From the NCBI GenBank assembly GCA_002077065.1, contig NAJO01000014.1, positions 62,001 to 126,000 of the forward strand: DNA of 64,000 bases, read 5' to 3'. This stretch comes from Cryoendolithus antarcticus (taxonomy: Eukaryota > Ascomycota > Dothideomycetes > Cladosporiales > Cladosporiaceae). The translations under genes were made by a program, and so were the position numbers. Positions 30,387-43,185 of the stretch are shown piece after piece; the first letter of the stretch is position 1, and every line of letters begins with the position of its first letter. The notes under the pieces are model-generated. The model searched no databases, was not told the origin of the DNA, and saw only the letters and a list, made by a program, of their open reading frames with translations.

Positions 30387-30902
30387 TCAATGCTGCTGCG
30401 TCTTCCTCGCCTTGATCTTATTATTCCTCCTCTCCACATCCCCACCCTTCTCCTTCTTCTTCTCAGCCTTATCATCTACCTCCACCAGCCAATCCTCCTG
30501 CACACCATCACCCTTCTTCCCCTTGTACCCATACTTGGGCTTCCACTCCTGCAACTCCTCGTTGAATTCCAGCTTGCCATCGCGCTTCTTACCCTTGATG
30601 CCCTTCTTCTCGGCGAACTTGTCCCATCGCGTCTTCTCCTTCTCCTTGGGCACTGGTTTCTCGCGGGGGAGGTGTGTCGTGGGTGGAGGAAGCGTGAGCT
30701 GGAGACTTTGATCGTCGGAGGCTTTTGTTATCGGGCAGGTGGTGAGGAGTTGGTTGATCAGAGCCTGTGCGGTGTCTCGCGCGACTGCTTTGAGAGTCGC
30801 TTCCTTGTCTGCGTCGAGGGGAGGGAGTGGGTTCGTGTCGTTGCAGAGAAGGTGGCCAAGGTCGAAGGTATACGGCTGGGGCTTGGGTTCAAAGTGCGCC
30901 AT
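30387..30902 (-). CDS. RRS1: Ribosome biogenesis regulatory protein RRS1
   Basis: An intronless frame of 171 residues. Rrs1 (with Rpf2) recruits 5S rRNA, uL5 and uL18 into pre-60S particles in the nucleolus. The opening YTFDLGHLLCNDTNPLPPL, then TLKAVARDTAQALINQLL, LPPPTTHLPREKPVPKEKEK, RWDKFAEKKGI and WKPKYGYK are the canonical order of Rrs1 blocks. The C-terminus is Lys-rich and basic (KAEKKKEKGGD…NNKIKARK), as expected for an RNA-associated factor. The length is at the short end for the family because C-terminal extensions are minimal. The CT-rich plus-strand frame over the same bases is a shadow. It is the second 60S assembly factor in the window besides YTM1, but the two are 28 kb apart. 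Confidence 0.93.
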   Translation of the reverse strand: MAHFEPKPQPYTFDLGHLLCNDTNPLPPLDADKEATLKAVARDTAQALINQLLTTCPITKASDDQSLQLTLPPPTTHLPREKPVPKEKEKTRWDKFAEKKGIKGKKRDGKLEFNEELQEWKPKYGYKGKKGDGVQEDWLVEVDDKAEKKKEKGGDVERRNNKIKARKTQQH

Positions 30903-31548
30903 GTCAAACCGAGTCCTGAGATCGTTTCCAATGGGTGTGGATATCGAACTTTCAAAGGTATCTGTAGTCAGGCCAATAGGCGCAAGTGAGATATCTCATG
31001 TTTGACAACTTCTCAAAATTCCCAGACCGATCGACGGCAGCCGAGACTCCGAGATGCCGAACCTTGATCTAATCGCCAATCTTGCCCCGCACTGCGTCAC
31101 CAAACTCCAATCCCCCCACCAAACAATGAAAGTATGCGCTATGCCTCTGGGTAGATGTAGATCTGATGCGACACTCGCGGCGCATACACAACCACAGATC
31201 CGAGTTGACATGTCCTGCAGAAGGGATATGAAGCCCTGTCCATCTTGAATATGGCTTCCTCGTGTCCGCCGCGACCGGCATCATGCAACGAGACGAGCTT
31301 CCGAAACCGCAATGATCTTCACGTGCTCCAGCATGGCGTGGGAATAGGTTCAGCCTGTTGTGCAGCCATCTGCCTGGCGCGCACAGCAACCTGGCAGCAG
31401 TCAAAAGGTTATATCGGTTCCAAGTTCGCCTTGCTGCACCTAATGTAGCTACAAGTGTCTCTCCTTTCCCACTCCACCCCTCGCACGCTACCATATCTCT
31501 CCCCAGCTCTCACACACCAAGTCAACATTACCCATAAGATCCCTCACC
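30903..31548. promoter_or_regulatory. Divergent region between RRS1 and LURP-one gene
   Basis: About 650 bp between divergent start codons, containing both promoters. The 100 bp before the plus-strand gene are CT-rich (CTCTCCTTTCCCACTCCACCCC), a typical leader. No gene is supported. Confidence 0.4.
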
Positions 31549-32195
31549 ATGGCCGTTCCACCAGCCCTCGCACCCTTCCAAGTGCCCATCGGCCCTCAGC
31601 CACCAAATGTAGCCTTCTACAGCCCTGAACCGCAAACACTCCAGATGAAGGAGAAGGTCTTCTCCCTCTCCGGCGATGACTTTTCAGTAACGACAGTCAG
31701 CGGCATCCAAGTCTGCAAAGTCAAGGGCAAAGCTGTCTCCCTCCACGACACCAAGAAGTTCACGGATATGATGAACAACGAATTGTTCACGCTCAAGAAC
31801 AAGACTCTAGCGATCCACAAGTCTTTCGTGGGTACGAGCCCACATGGACATGACTTTGAGGTCAAGGGGAAGTTCAGTATCGGCACGAGTAAGAGTCAGG
31901 TGCTGTTCAAGAATGCAGCAGACGGTGCCGCGATCGAGCTGGACGTGAAGGGTGACTGGTTCGACAGGAAGGCGAGCATTACGTTGGGAGGCAGGCCTGT
32001 GGCGGAGATCCAGAGGAGCTTTGCCAATGTCAGGCAGATCTTTGGGGATAAGCAGACGGTAAGTCGACGGACTCTGGATTGCTATCGGAGCACTGACCAT
32101 GCGCGCAGTACTTCGTCACCGTCGCGCCGAACGTCGACCTCACGCTCATCGCAGCTCTCTGCATCTGCCTCGACGAGAAGGAGAATGAGAAGTAG
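31549..32195 (+). CDS. LURP-one-related (LOR/tubby-like fold) protein
   Basis: Exons 31549–32058 and 32109–32195, with a 50-nt GTAAGT…GCGCAG intron, give 198 residues. The LURP-one family forms a beta-barrel around a helix, like Tubby and phospholipid scramblases; its fungal role is unknown. Repeating beta-strand blocks are clear: EKVFSLSGDDFSVTTVSGI, LFTLKNKTLAIHKSFVG, FEVKGKFSIGTSKSQVLF and WFDRKASITLGGRPVAEI. The splice gives DKQTYFVTVAPNVDLTLIAALCICLDE, the hydrophobic C-terminal helix that is diagnostic for the fold. Reading through the intron would instead produce a long unrelated Ser/Arg/Pro-rich tail antisense to the next gene. The stop lies 24 bp from the stop of the convergent hydrolase gene. 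Confidence 0.9.
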
Positions 32196-32219
32196 ACTGT
32201 CGAGATTTGCTCATACGAA

Positions 32220-33251
32220 TTACGCATACGCAGCACCCACGAACCGCGCGATCTCCGTCTTCATGTACTCCGTGTCCTCCTTCGTTCCCCCACCACCACC
32301 AGCAATATGTCCCCAAACCGTCTCAATACACCTAAACTCCCCCTTCTGCAAATGCTTCACCTCCTCCTCGTTATCCTCCGGCGGGAAATACGTATCCGTC
32401 CGACTGGGGAAGATCAAGCACTTCGCCTTTATCCGCCCTAACGTCTTGGCCAGATCGCCCTTATCATCAGGATGGTACAGCGTGATATCGCCTTTCTGCC
32501 ACGTCCACAGCAACGCCAACAGCCCGTTCCCGTCAGCTTTCTCCCCACTCCACCCAGCCTCGAGATACTCCTCTAGTGTCTTGAACCCAAGCTGCTCCCA
32601 GCACTTCTGCCTATACCATCCTTGACTCAATGCCCACGTGCTGTAGACTCTCATGAACGCTCGTTGACCCCGTAGCGGCGTCTCCGTGTACCGCCCCTCC
32701 TTGAAGTCAATACTATGTACCAGCGCATTCCGCGGTCCTTCGAGGAACGACCAATTATGCCAGCTCGTCCGCGCGCTGCCAGCCAGGCAGACCATGTGCT
32801 CTACGAAGTCTAGGTAGAGCGTAGCCATGTGGTAGGCTTGCTGGCCGCCCATGGAGAAGCCGATGTAGGCGTGCAACTTCTTCACCCCCAAACTCTCGCA
32901 CAACGCGTATTGCAGCCTTATGTTATCCTCGTACGTCACGTGCGGGAAGTCTGCGCCCTTCCATGGGTCCGGGGCGTTGATCGGGGAGCTAGACTCGCCG
33001 CCTCCTAGCAGACCGGTGACTATGACGAAGTATTTGGAGGTTGGGAAGACGGGCTTGTTGCCTTCGTCGGTAGAGTAGAGGAAGGGCGTCGTCGTGGCCA
33101 GGGTGCCGCCGTAGCAGGATGGTAGCAAGACAGCTGGATTCGAGACATCGCCGAAGGTCCAGTAGGCGAGTTTGGCTGGGAAGGACTTGCCTGCGGGTTC
33201 GGACTGAGGGGAAAGGGTGATCTCTTTCGAGAAGTACTGGATTTCTGGCAT
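32220..33251 (-). CDS. Homoserine O-acetyltransferase-like alpha/beta hydrolase
   Basis: An intronless frame of 343 residues. It belongs to the MetX/Met2-related alpha/beta-hydrolase group. Nucleophile elbow GFSMGGQQAYHM (Ser near residue 131), acid in PSRTDTYFPPEDN and His in VWGHIAGGGG form a complete triad. The front end ITLSPQSEPAGK…LAYWTFGDVSNPAVLLPS and GLLGGGESSSP are typical. It is shorter than true fungal Met2 (about 480–500 residues) and lacks long insertions. Methionine biosynthesis is therefore not assured; the protein may be one of the many acyltransferase- or hydrolase-like paralogues found in fungi. It is convergent with the LURP-one gene. Confidence 0.85.
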   Translation of the reverse strand: MPEIQYFSKEITLSPQSEPAGKSFPAKLAYWTFGDVSNPAVLLPSCYGGTLATTTPFLYSTDEGNKPVFPTSKYFVIVTGLLGGGESSSPINAPDPWKGADFPHVTYEDNIRLQYALCESLGVKKLHAYIGFSMGGQQAYHMATLYLDFVEHMVCLAGSARTSWHNWSFLEGPRNALVHSIDFKEGRYTETPLRGQRAFMRVYSTWALSQGWYRQKCWEQLGFKTLEEYLEAGWSGEKADGNGLLALLWTWQKGDITLYHPDDKGDLAKTLGRIKAKCLIFPSRTDTYFPPEDNEEEVKHLQKGEFRCIETVWGHIAGGGGGTKEDTEYMKTEIARFVGAAYA

Positions 33252-33742
33252 CGTGAGGAGAATTGCTAGTTAGTCCTCAGCTTGAGAAGACGAGAAAGGG
33301 AGACAGAAGCGCTGAGAGATGAGAGAAAGGTGGAAAGAAGTGAAAGGCAGAGCATGTCATTGAAGTACTCCCGATGAGGCAGGAGCTCATGACAGCTTCG
33401 GCTCGTGGGTGGCAGAACTCGCACCGTCTACTCGGAGTGCTCACTGTATTGTCGACTCGTCCGCTTCTACGGTGACAGATTGTCGGGCGTTGCGATGATG
33501 AAGACGGGTTTCACGCGACAGGTCGCACATCAGCGATGCAGGCCAAGGCTGCATGGCAAGGCCCGAGCTTAGTGTATTGCATGGTGAGAGGCGTCTTCAC
33601 TTACAACACGGTAATTTATTCACAGATCGCCAAGGCGTCAAGGGCTGGAGTTTGCGCTTGAGAATGCATATACTGTCGTCATGTACAAATCATCTAAAAT
33701 TATGCGAATCAAATCGAGCCCCCTCCATCCAAAGTCCCGTCC
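33252..33742. other. Intergenic region hydrolase – Baeyer–Villiger monooxygenase
   Basis: About 490 bp with the promoter of the acetyltransferase-like gene at its left. The short plus-strand frame (33553–33771) is not supported as coding. Confidence 0.35.
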
Positions 33743-35206
33743 TCATTTCACCCAGTCCATCCCACTCTTGATATTACCGTACCACGCCATCAGAATGTCC
33801 TGGAAGTAATACGACCTCGGCGCCCACTGCCCGCGATCACCAGCCTTAGGTAGCTGTCTCTTACCAACATTGATGTACGTAGACGTGAGCCTCAGTACTG
33901 GCTTCTCCTTCATGTTCGCCCGCTCGTCATCACTCAGCCTCGGCACAACCTCAATCACCTTCTCCTTGGCCATCTGCTTCATGATACGGCACACCATCTG
34001 TGCTGTGGCATCTGCACCGAGCGTCCAGGATGCGTCAACGTAGCCGATGACGTACGCTGCGTTGGGCAGATCCTCAAGCATGACGCCCTTCCAGAAGAAC
34101 TTCTCACTTGGGTCGTAGGGTGTGCCGTCGACGGTGATCTTGATGCCACCAGCGATGAGGAGCTTGAGACCCGTAGCAGTGACAATGATATCCGGATTCA
34201 GCTCCTCGCCGGACTTGAGCTTGATGCTGTTCTCCGTCACTGTGTCGATGACGCCGGTCGAGATACTGCCCTTACCCTCGCGAAGGCATTGGTAAAAGTC
34301 ACCATCGGGACAAAAGCAGAGTCGCTGCTCGAAGACGTTGTACTTGGGCTCGAAGTGCGGGTCCATCTTGAAGTCAAGGGGTAGCTGGGCTTTCGTGGCT
34401 TTCTTGACGAGCCTCTTTGCGCCGGCGGGGAAGTATGTGCAGTAGCTGACGAACAAGAAAGAGCCAACGAGCCACTTGGCGCGGATGATCTTGTAGGCCA
34501 TCCATATGGGGAACCATCTGCGGGCGAAGCGCTCGACGGCATCTTCTCGAGGTTGCGAGAGGAGGTATGAAGGACTCCGTTGGAGCATGGTAACGTGCGA
34601 TGCCTTCTCCGCGACGACAGGAAGGAGCGTCACTGCTGTAGCGCCCGAGCCAATGATGACCATATTCTTGCCCTCGTAGTTGAGATCCTCAGGCCAGAAC
34701 TGAGGGTGGACGACCTTGCCCTTGAAGTTCTCGATTCCGGGGATAACGGTGGCAAGTGGGTTGTGGTAGTCGTAGTAGCCAGTGCAGTACAGCATCCATC
34801 TGCTCTTGATCTTTTGCTCAGTCTTGCCGTTGACCTTCACACTGGCGGTCCAGGCCTTTTCTTGACTGGACCAGTTTGCCGTCTCGACTTGGGTGTTGTA
34901 CTGAATCCGCTTGTCAATGCCGAACATCGACGCCGATTCGCGCACATAGTTGACAATGCTATCGCCGAGAGCGATAGAGTCGTTGGAGGTCCAGGGCCGC
35001 CATGGGAAGCCGAATGTGTAGAGATCAGAGTCTGACCGGATGCCTGGGTACTTGAACAAGCTCCACGTGCCTCCGATCTCGTGGCGACCTTCTAGGATTA
35101 TGTATGACAGATGTGGATTTCGCTCCTGAAGGCGATAGGCGAAGTTGATGCCAGAGATGCCGGCACCAATGATGACAACATCGTAGTCTACAGCTGCTTT
35201 CGCCAT
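33743..35206 (-). CDS. Flavin monooxygenase, Baeyer–Villiger type I
   Basis: An intronless frame of 487 residues from the ATG at 35204–35206, preferred over an upstream ATG at 35368 because the FAD motif starts immediately. Type I BVMOs use FAD and NADPH to insert oxygen next to a ketone. Visible are the FAD Rossmann motif VVIIGAGISGINFA (about residue 9), GGTW and YPGIRSD. The BVMO fingerprint FKGKVVHPQFWP matches FxGxxxHxxxW(P/D). The NADPH Rossmann motif is VIIGSGATAVTLLP. ATG motif residues appear in IIVTATGLKLLI near the end. It lacks the long N-terminal extension of some steroid BVMOs. Substrate is unknown. No polyketide, terpene or peptide synthase lies nearby, so secondary metabolism is not implied. 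Confidence 0.92.
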   Translation of the reverse strand: MAKAAVDYDVVIIGAGISGINFAYRLQERNPHLSYIILEGRHEIGGTWSLFKYPGIRSDSDLYTFGFPWRPWTSNDSIALGDSIVNYVRESASMFGIDKRIQYNTQVETANWSSQEKAWTASVKVNGKTEQKIKSRWMLYCTGYYDYHNPLATVIPGIENFKGKVVHPQFWPEDLNYEGKNMVIIGSGATAVTLLPVVAEKASHVTMLQRSPSYLLSQPREDAVERFARRWFPIWMAYKIIRAKWLVGSFLFVSYCTYFPAGAKRLVKKATKAQLPLDFKMDPHFEPKYNVFEQRLCFCPDGDFYQCLREGKGSISTGVIDTVTENSIKLKSGEELNPDIIVTATGLKLLIAGGIKITVDGTPYDPSEKFFWKGVMLEDLPNAAYVIGYVDASWTLGADATAQMVCRIMKQMAKEKVIEVVPRLSDDERANMKEKPVLRLTSTYINVGKRQLPKAGDRGQWAPRSYYFQDILMAWYGNIKSGMDWVK

Positions 35207-37186
35207 TGTGAGAGTTGTAAGAGCAATGTGGAGAGAGCAGTGTGGAGAAGTCAATGGAAGTTGGACGTGGAGCGACCACTTTCTTATGCTGAAGTCCCGA
35301 ACAAGACATGTGCCTCGGTCCTTGGCAGTATGTCCTCCATCATTTCGCGCCACCTCTTCTGGCGACACAGATTACCGTAAGCCCTAGGCTGCCGTATTCT
35401 GACCTATCGCTAGAAGTGTCGCGAACCCCGCTAAACGAGGCGACCGGAAAGCTGTCTTCGAGACGACGTACGGCACGTTATCGCCTCTACTTCTTGAGCC
35501 GATGCAGCTGATTCATGTTTTCAAGTGCATTTTTAACCGCCTGCTCGCCAATTCGTCGGTAGCATCTGAAACAAGTTCCGACGATATCAGCTGGGTCTCA
35601 GCAACCGCGATTGAGTGAAGCGGCAATATTTTCAGTGACAAGTGCTACTGCGGTGCCTCGGCCATTGGTGCTTGCGAGCAGTTCTGCTCATGGTGTCTTC
35701 AACGGCCGTTGCGCAAGCCGCTCTTGCATTCGAGGCTACGTGCGAGTGTGTTCGCCGAGGTTCAGCGAAACTTGATGTACGAACACTTGCTTCTACGCCG
35801 AACGTGTCGTGATTGGAGCTCCCCTCTGTTGCTGCTACCATCCGCATTCGGCAACAGTTGCGCTCCGTGCTGGGCACTCGAGAGTACTACAACATATGTC
35901 TGTAGCAGCTGGAAGGCCAGAGGAGCTGGAGAGGGCGTATGACCTCACCTGCAACGAGATGGACCTAGGCAGCCTCCACCTCTATGGGCAAGTATATGAC
36001 CCCAATGTACGACAAGACGCGGTGATACCACTATGCCAATTCTACACCCTAGGTGGTGGAACAGCGCCGCAAAGTCATCGTGTGTTCTGGTATCCTGTGA
36101 AGCAGCAGGCGGAGCGTTGTGATCAATGGGCAAATACACTGCCGTCGGCCATCGCCTGTACAAGTGACGTCCTTTCGAGACATCCCTAACACCTATAGAT
36201 CGTGAGCGTGACTACACGGGAAGGTACACTATCGCTCCTTCCGTGGCTTGATCTGGCATCCCTGGACTCCATTCCGACCCGTCGAGCAACTGGTGTGCAT
36301 ATACTGGATATCTGCGTCTCGATGGCGCTGTTTGCGGCTCGAACAGCGTGCTGAGTGCCGATATGTCGCCTTCGTTGGTGGACTTCTTCGCCACGAGATC
36401 TCACCGTACGTTGAAGCACTTGAACCTTGAACCGAGGGGTCAGCCTGTGAAGTTTCATGCGTTGTAATGCTGCTGGCTCGACAGTGATCTCGTAGTCTGT
36501 GCAGAACGAAATCTAGTATTACGAGTCTCACAACGACCACTCGTCAAGCAAGCGCTCCATGAAACGGTTGCCGGCGCGACTCGTCGATCGTACGCCACGT
36601 CGCCGTGCATAGCCACACACCCACACACCCGAGAATAGTGCAGTGAGACGCAGGTACCCTTCCTTGGCGAGCACTAGCCCGTTTGCAATACTTTTTGTGG
36701 TAGCCAAGCGTCGTGCATCTCATACAGTGCGACTGCTCGCGCCTAAGAGACCCGGATACAGTGTGGTCTGGCCATTCGAGTGTTGTCTCGGGCGTGCAGG
36801 CGACACGTGAGCATGTGGTGGATAGGAGATGCTGGAGCATGACGACGCCGTTGTGGATGAGCACCCCGGCCTCGCGGCGTTGCTCGCACGTTGAAACGTG
36901 CATTGGTGGAGTGACCGAGTCAGTGTCCTAAACACATGCTACAACAATCTTCACAAGCTCTATCTCTGTTCGCATAAGACATATATCTTACCACTTCTCA
37001 ACCAACCTTACCAACATTCTCAAGCACCCGCAACCTCAGTCCTACCTTCTCACACTCGCTCGCATCTCCGCCGCCGTCGCCTCCCGCAAGCAAGGCTGAC
37101 CGCACTCTCCCGGTATTCACTCCGTCGGCTTACTACTTTCTGGCGACGGGCACTACGCCAGATAACCACCAGAGTCCAGCTGCATC
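35207..37186. other. Large non-coding interval before GFA1
   Basis: About 2 kb. The left part holds the promoter of the monooxygenase gene. The right 240 bp are rich in CT tracts (CACTTCTCAACCAACC, CCTTCTCACACTCGC) and act as the GFA1 leader. Frames in between (35700–36460 on both strands) are short and mutually shadowing. I see no transposon ends, tRNA or conserved protein. Confidence 0.4.
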
Positions 37187-39453
<2,267 letters not shown>

Positions 39454-39677
39454 GTATGGGGAAGGTTGATAGGGCTGAGGGGACGAGGGGAGACTAGACT
39501 GATTGTGATACATGAGACGAAGCATTGGCAGGCGCGGCAAGGCAACATTAATGTGCTCAAATTGGACGCAGCTTAGAAATTGGAATGGCGTTCTTGTCTC
39601 AACTTGAAGCTCACATTGCGCATCAAAGGAATTGGAAAGGCTTTCTCCATTTTCCTAGTGAATTAGCGATTTATGGT

Positions 39678-41117
39678 CTACGCGGCTATACTACCGCTTC
39701 CTAGCTTGCGAGGATTGGGCACGAACAGCCAGCTAATTACCATCAAAGACAGGAGCGCCACGAGCATCGGCTGCAAAGCCTGAACGCCTACGTGACCGGA
39801 GATAATGCCGGTCAATGCAGGAAACCCGGCACCCCCTGCTTGTGCCATTACGAAAATCATCGCTGTGATTGCAGTCAGCGTCTGTTAGATTCTGTGGACA
39901 CGGGTAATTCGATTGCTTACCAAGTCCAGACGCTTGCAATTCTGTAGGAATGATCTTCGATCCGACTGAGATTCCCTAGACGATGTCAATTGACAGCGCA
40001 TGGCTTGTGGATTTGTGGCACTGACGGTTGCGAAGAATGGCCCTAGCACGAAGCCCATGATACAGACCATCACGGCGTTAACGACGATATTCGGCACCAG
40101 CCAGAACACCAGCTCAAGCGCTACGCTCGCGATTCCATAAATTGTTAGCATCCGCTTCTCGCCCCAACGATACGTCGGCTCTGCGAGCACGAAACGTCCA
40201 AGTGCGGTTCCGCCATTGAAAGCCGCGGCCACGTAGCCCACTGAAGCGAGGTCGCCGTCTCGTACGACGACTAGGAACTCGACGACCCATCCGCCAGCCG
40301 TGATGCAGGCTCCAAGATATAGGAAGAAGAAGATGCTCAGCTGCCAGACGGACTTCTGTTTCACCGTCGCGCTGAGCTCTCTCAGCGCAGTCTTGGACTG
40401 TCTCGTGGATGACTGATCCCCAGAGACCTGGCCCCAAACGACCTGATCCCGGAAAGCATAACCGCAGAGCGCTAGATTTAGTGCGCCAATGCCAGTAGGG
40501 ACGTAGTAGAATGTCGCCCAATTACCATGCGAAGCAATAGCCGTAGCTATCAGCGGCCCACACAGCCCTCCGAGAGCATAGCATCCATGCACAGCTCCAA
40601 GCCATCTATGGCTTCTCTTCACTCCAGAGACGAACGTGTTAGCGCTCGGTTCCTGTGTGCCCTGGCCCAGCGCGACAATCCCGAAGGTCACTGCGAAGAC
40701 TCCGAAGGGTGGACTCCAGAATCTGAAAAGCTGCGCGGCGAATTGCAACGCAGCGCCCGCTATGATCAGTCCACCATCCCCGATGCGGAGACGAGCATAG
40801 CTGTTGAGCAGAGCGGCAAAAAGCCAACCGAGAAAGGCGGCCAGGTAGCAGAACGCTATCCGAGATGTGGACAGGGCGTAGTGCCTTAGGATGTACGGGA
40901 GAAGAGCGCCGAGTGACCCATCGTTAATTCCGGCATTGAAGAAACAGAGGATTGCGCTCGAGAGCTTGAGCTTCACCGGGAGGGTTAGATCGACAGGCGT
41001 CAGTGCTGAGGTCGCGGCAATGGGAGCTGCGTTGTTGGACGAGTCTGGTGATAGACCGTCGGTCGTGGAGGTGGTACTGTTAGCGAGCTCGATCTCAGTG
41101 GACACCGTGGGCGCCAT
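39678..41117 (-). CDS. MFS transporter (fungal BSC6/sugar-type group)
   Basis: Exons 40026–41117, 39921–39975 and 39678–39862, with introns of 50 and 58 nt, give 443 residues. The frame shows about 12 hydrophobic spans after a polar Ser/Thr-rich N-terminus (residues 1–45): SSAILCFFNAGINDGSLGALL, IAFCYLAAFLGWLFAALLNS, and others. GINDGSLGALLPY and GCYALGGLCGPLIATAI resemble the fucose-permease-like MFS group common in fungi. The 55-nt middle exon restores ISVGSKIIPTELQASGLAM and leads into IFVMAQAGGAGFPALTGIIS. The C-terminus is short after WLFVPNPRKL. Substrate is unknown; sugars or small organics are only a guess. The protein is complete. Confidence 0.85.
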
Positions 41118-41546
41118 TCCATGTGGCTTTGCCGGGTGAGATGAGGGTCTTGCATCGCGAGAATAAGGTGCACGTGGGACCAGACAAGATCATATACGAA
41201 CGGGTGGCAGGTGAGCGGTGCTTCCTCTTCTGTCTTCCCGTCTTACGGGTGATCCTCGGCGGAGCGTGGTGCTGATCTCTCGGACGCCGGACCGTGGAAG
41301 CGATTACAGTACACATCGTTGCTGGTATGTAACGAAGTCGAGAAGCGAAATGGCGAGTGACATGGTCATGATCGAGTTCTTGGGAGGATTGCGAATTGCA
41401 AGTTGTTTGAATTGGCCTGCCTCGATTGACCCGCTTAGCCACGATCTGCCATGCGCTCTTTCACACAGTAGGCCGCTACAACAATGGAGTGCCACTCACA
41501 TTCTCACCAAACATACTAGGGATACTAGCAGCAATTGCAAATACTC
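41118..41546. other. Intergenic region MFS – SDR
   Basis: About 430 bp between co-oriented minus-strand genes: promoter of the MFS gene and 3' flank of the SDR gene. No further feature is seen. Confidence 0.35.
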
Positions 41547-42455
41547 TCAATCCCTCCCCACATCCAACCTCACCTTCAACAAATCGCCCTCCTCCACCTT
41601 CTCCCTCATCCCCTCAAACTCCTCCATATCCCACGTCACACTCACATACCGCCCCAACAGCCACTCCCTCCGCTTCGCAGTCAGCCACACAAACGAGTCT
41701 GCGGCTAGCTCCGGCTTGTCCTTGAGCAGGTGATGGTACGCCTCCGGCAGTCCACTCGCTAATTCGGTTGGCACCGCACCCGGGTGCACGCCGTAGCTCA
41801 ACAGCCCGTCAGCGCCATGCTCGACGTTGATGAACTCGCCGAAGCGGAGGAGCGCGAATTTGGTGATGCCGTAGCTGCTGCCGCCGGGGGCGAAGAGGTG
41901 GCCGCCTATGCTGGCGACATTGAGAATGGTCTTTAGACCGTCCGAGGAGCTCTTGAGCAGCGGGATGGTGTAGCGGGCGACGAGGTAGGGGCCAAGAGTG
42001 TTGACTTCGTAGGTGCGCCACCACGCGTCTACATCTGACTCTGCCAGTGCTGTGCGGCCTTCGAGGTAGCCTGCGTTGTTGATCACTATGTCGAGCCGTT
42101 TGAAGGACGAGGTTATTGTCTGCACGGCTGAGGCGACGGAGTCTTTCGATGTGACGTCTAGCTTGAAGAGGAGGACTTCGGGTTGCTTGCGGCCGGCTTT
42201 CTCGGCCGCTGCTAGCACGGCTGTCTTCAAGTCTGTCATGTCGGACCTAGCGCCCAATGCGATGTAAGAAGCGCCTGCGCGGGCGAAGCTGATGGCATTA
42301 TCCCTGCCGATTCCTTTGCTCGCTCCAGTGATGAAGACGGCGCGGCCAGTCAAGTCCCACTGCTCCGGCTTGACGAAGTCGTAGGTGTCATGATGAATGG
42401 TCTTTGTGAAGTCTGCGCCACTGTTCTGCTTGCTACTTTTGGGGTTTTGAGACAT
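41547..42455 (-). CDS. Short-chain dehydrogenase/reductase
   Basis: An intronless frame of 302 residues with a classical SDR Rossmann fold. The cofactor motif FITGASKGIGRDNAI is near residue 42. DVTSKDSVASAV and VINNAGYLEG follow. The catalytic Ser is in ILNVASIGG and the Tyr/Lys pair in SSYGITKFALLRF, and the HPGAVPTELA loop comes after. GARSD after beta-2 suggests NADP(H) preference. An N-terminal tail of about 35 residues (KTIHHDTYDFVKPEQWDL) precedes the fold, as in a group of uncharacterised fungal SDRs. The catalytic tetrad looks intact. Substrate is not predictable. Confidence 0.92.
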   Translation of the reverse strand: MSQNPKSSKQNSGADFTKTIHHDTYDFVKPEQWDLTGRAVFITGASKGIGRDNAISFARAGASYIALGARSDMTDLKTAVLAAAEKAGRKQPEVLLFKLDVTSKDSVASAVQTITSSFKRLDIVINNAGYLEGRTALAESDVDAWWRTYEVNTLGPYLVARYTIPLLKSSSDGLKTILNVASIGGHLFAPGGSSYGITKFALLRFGEFINVEHGADGLLSYGVHPGAVPTELASGLPEAYHHLLKDKPELAADSFVWLTAKRREWLLGRYVSVTWDMEEFEGMREKVEEGDLLKVRLDVGRD

Positions 42456-43185
42456 ATTGCTCGGGTTAAGGGTGTGAAAGTGCGGAACTAGAAATAAGTT
42501 GACAGAAGCTGTAAGGTAGAGAACGAAAGCTGAACTTACGGCTGTATTGTTGCTACATACTGTGTTTGAATTTGCTCACTTCAATGATGCCTTTCAGCTC
42601 CGCCACGTCATGGCCTGGCCTAGGGCGAGCTGATGCACCCCGGCTCAGATGACTCCAGGTGATCACAACTGCTTATACCATGCAGGGTCGTTTGCGAAGC
42701 GACCAAGCCTCCTTGTATTCATATCGGCTGAAGCGTTCTCGAGGGGCGACCTGTTATGGAGAGTACCTAGCCATTAACATGGCACCTAGGCTCGGGTTCG
42801 CGTAGAATCTCGATCACGAGTGAGTTCTTGCGAGGCTTCGTCAGGTATGATCTCGTCTCGGCAGCAAACATGACATACAACATTACCACGTGTCAGCGGC
42901 ATCAGCATGAGTGTCTTTGCACAGAGACGTGGATCTATCGGGGCAAACGATGGCAGAATATCTGTTGCTCGATTCATTCTCAAGATCACCTGACTCGTGC
43001 CCACTTTGCAGCCGAGGTCCTGGAGCTCTCAAGTCGCAATCGATCTGCGGGAATAACACCACGAATACGTACAGAGTCGCACAACTCACTCTTATAGAAC
43101 CACAGTAAGTCCAGTTTCGTGTCCTCTTCGCAACCTCAATCCAGCATTCCACCACCCTTCTCACGCAAAAGCTGCAACCGCCAAC
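42456..43185. promoter_or_regulatory. Divergent region between SDR and nitronate monooxygenase
   Basis: About 730 bp between divergent starts, containing both promoters. Overlapping short frames at 42786–43203 show no conserved feature. Confidence 0.35.
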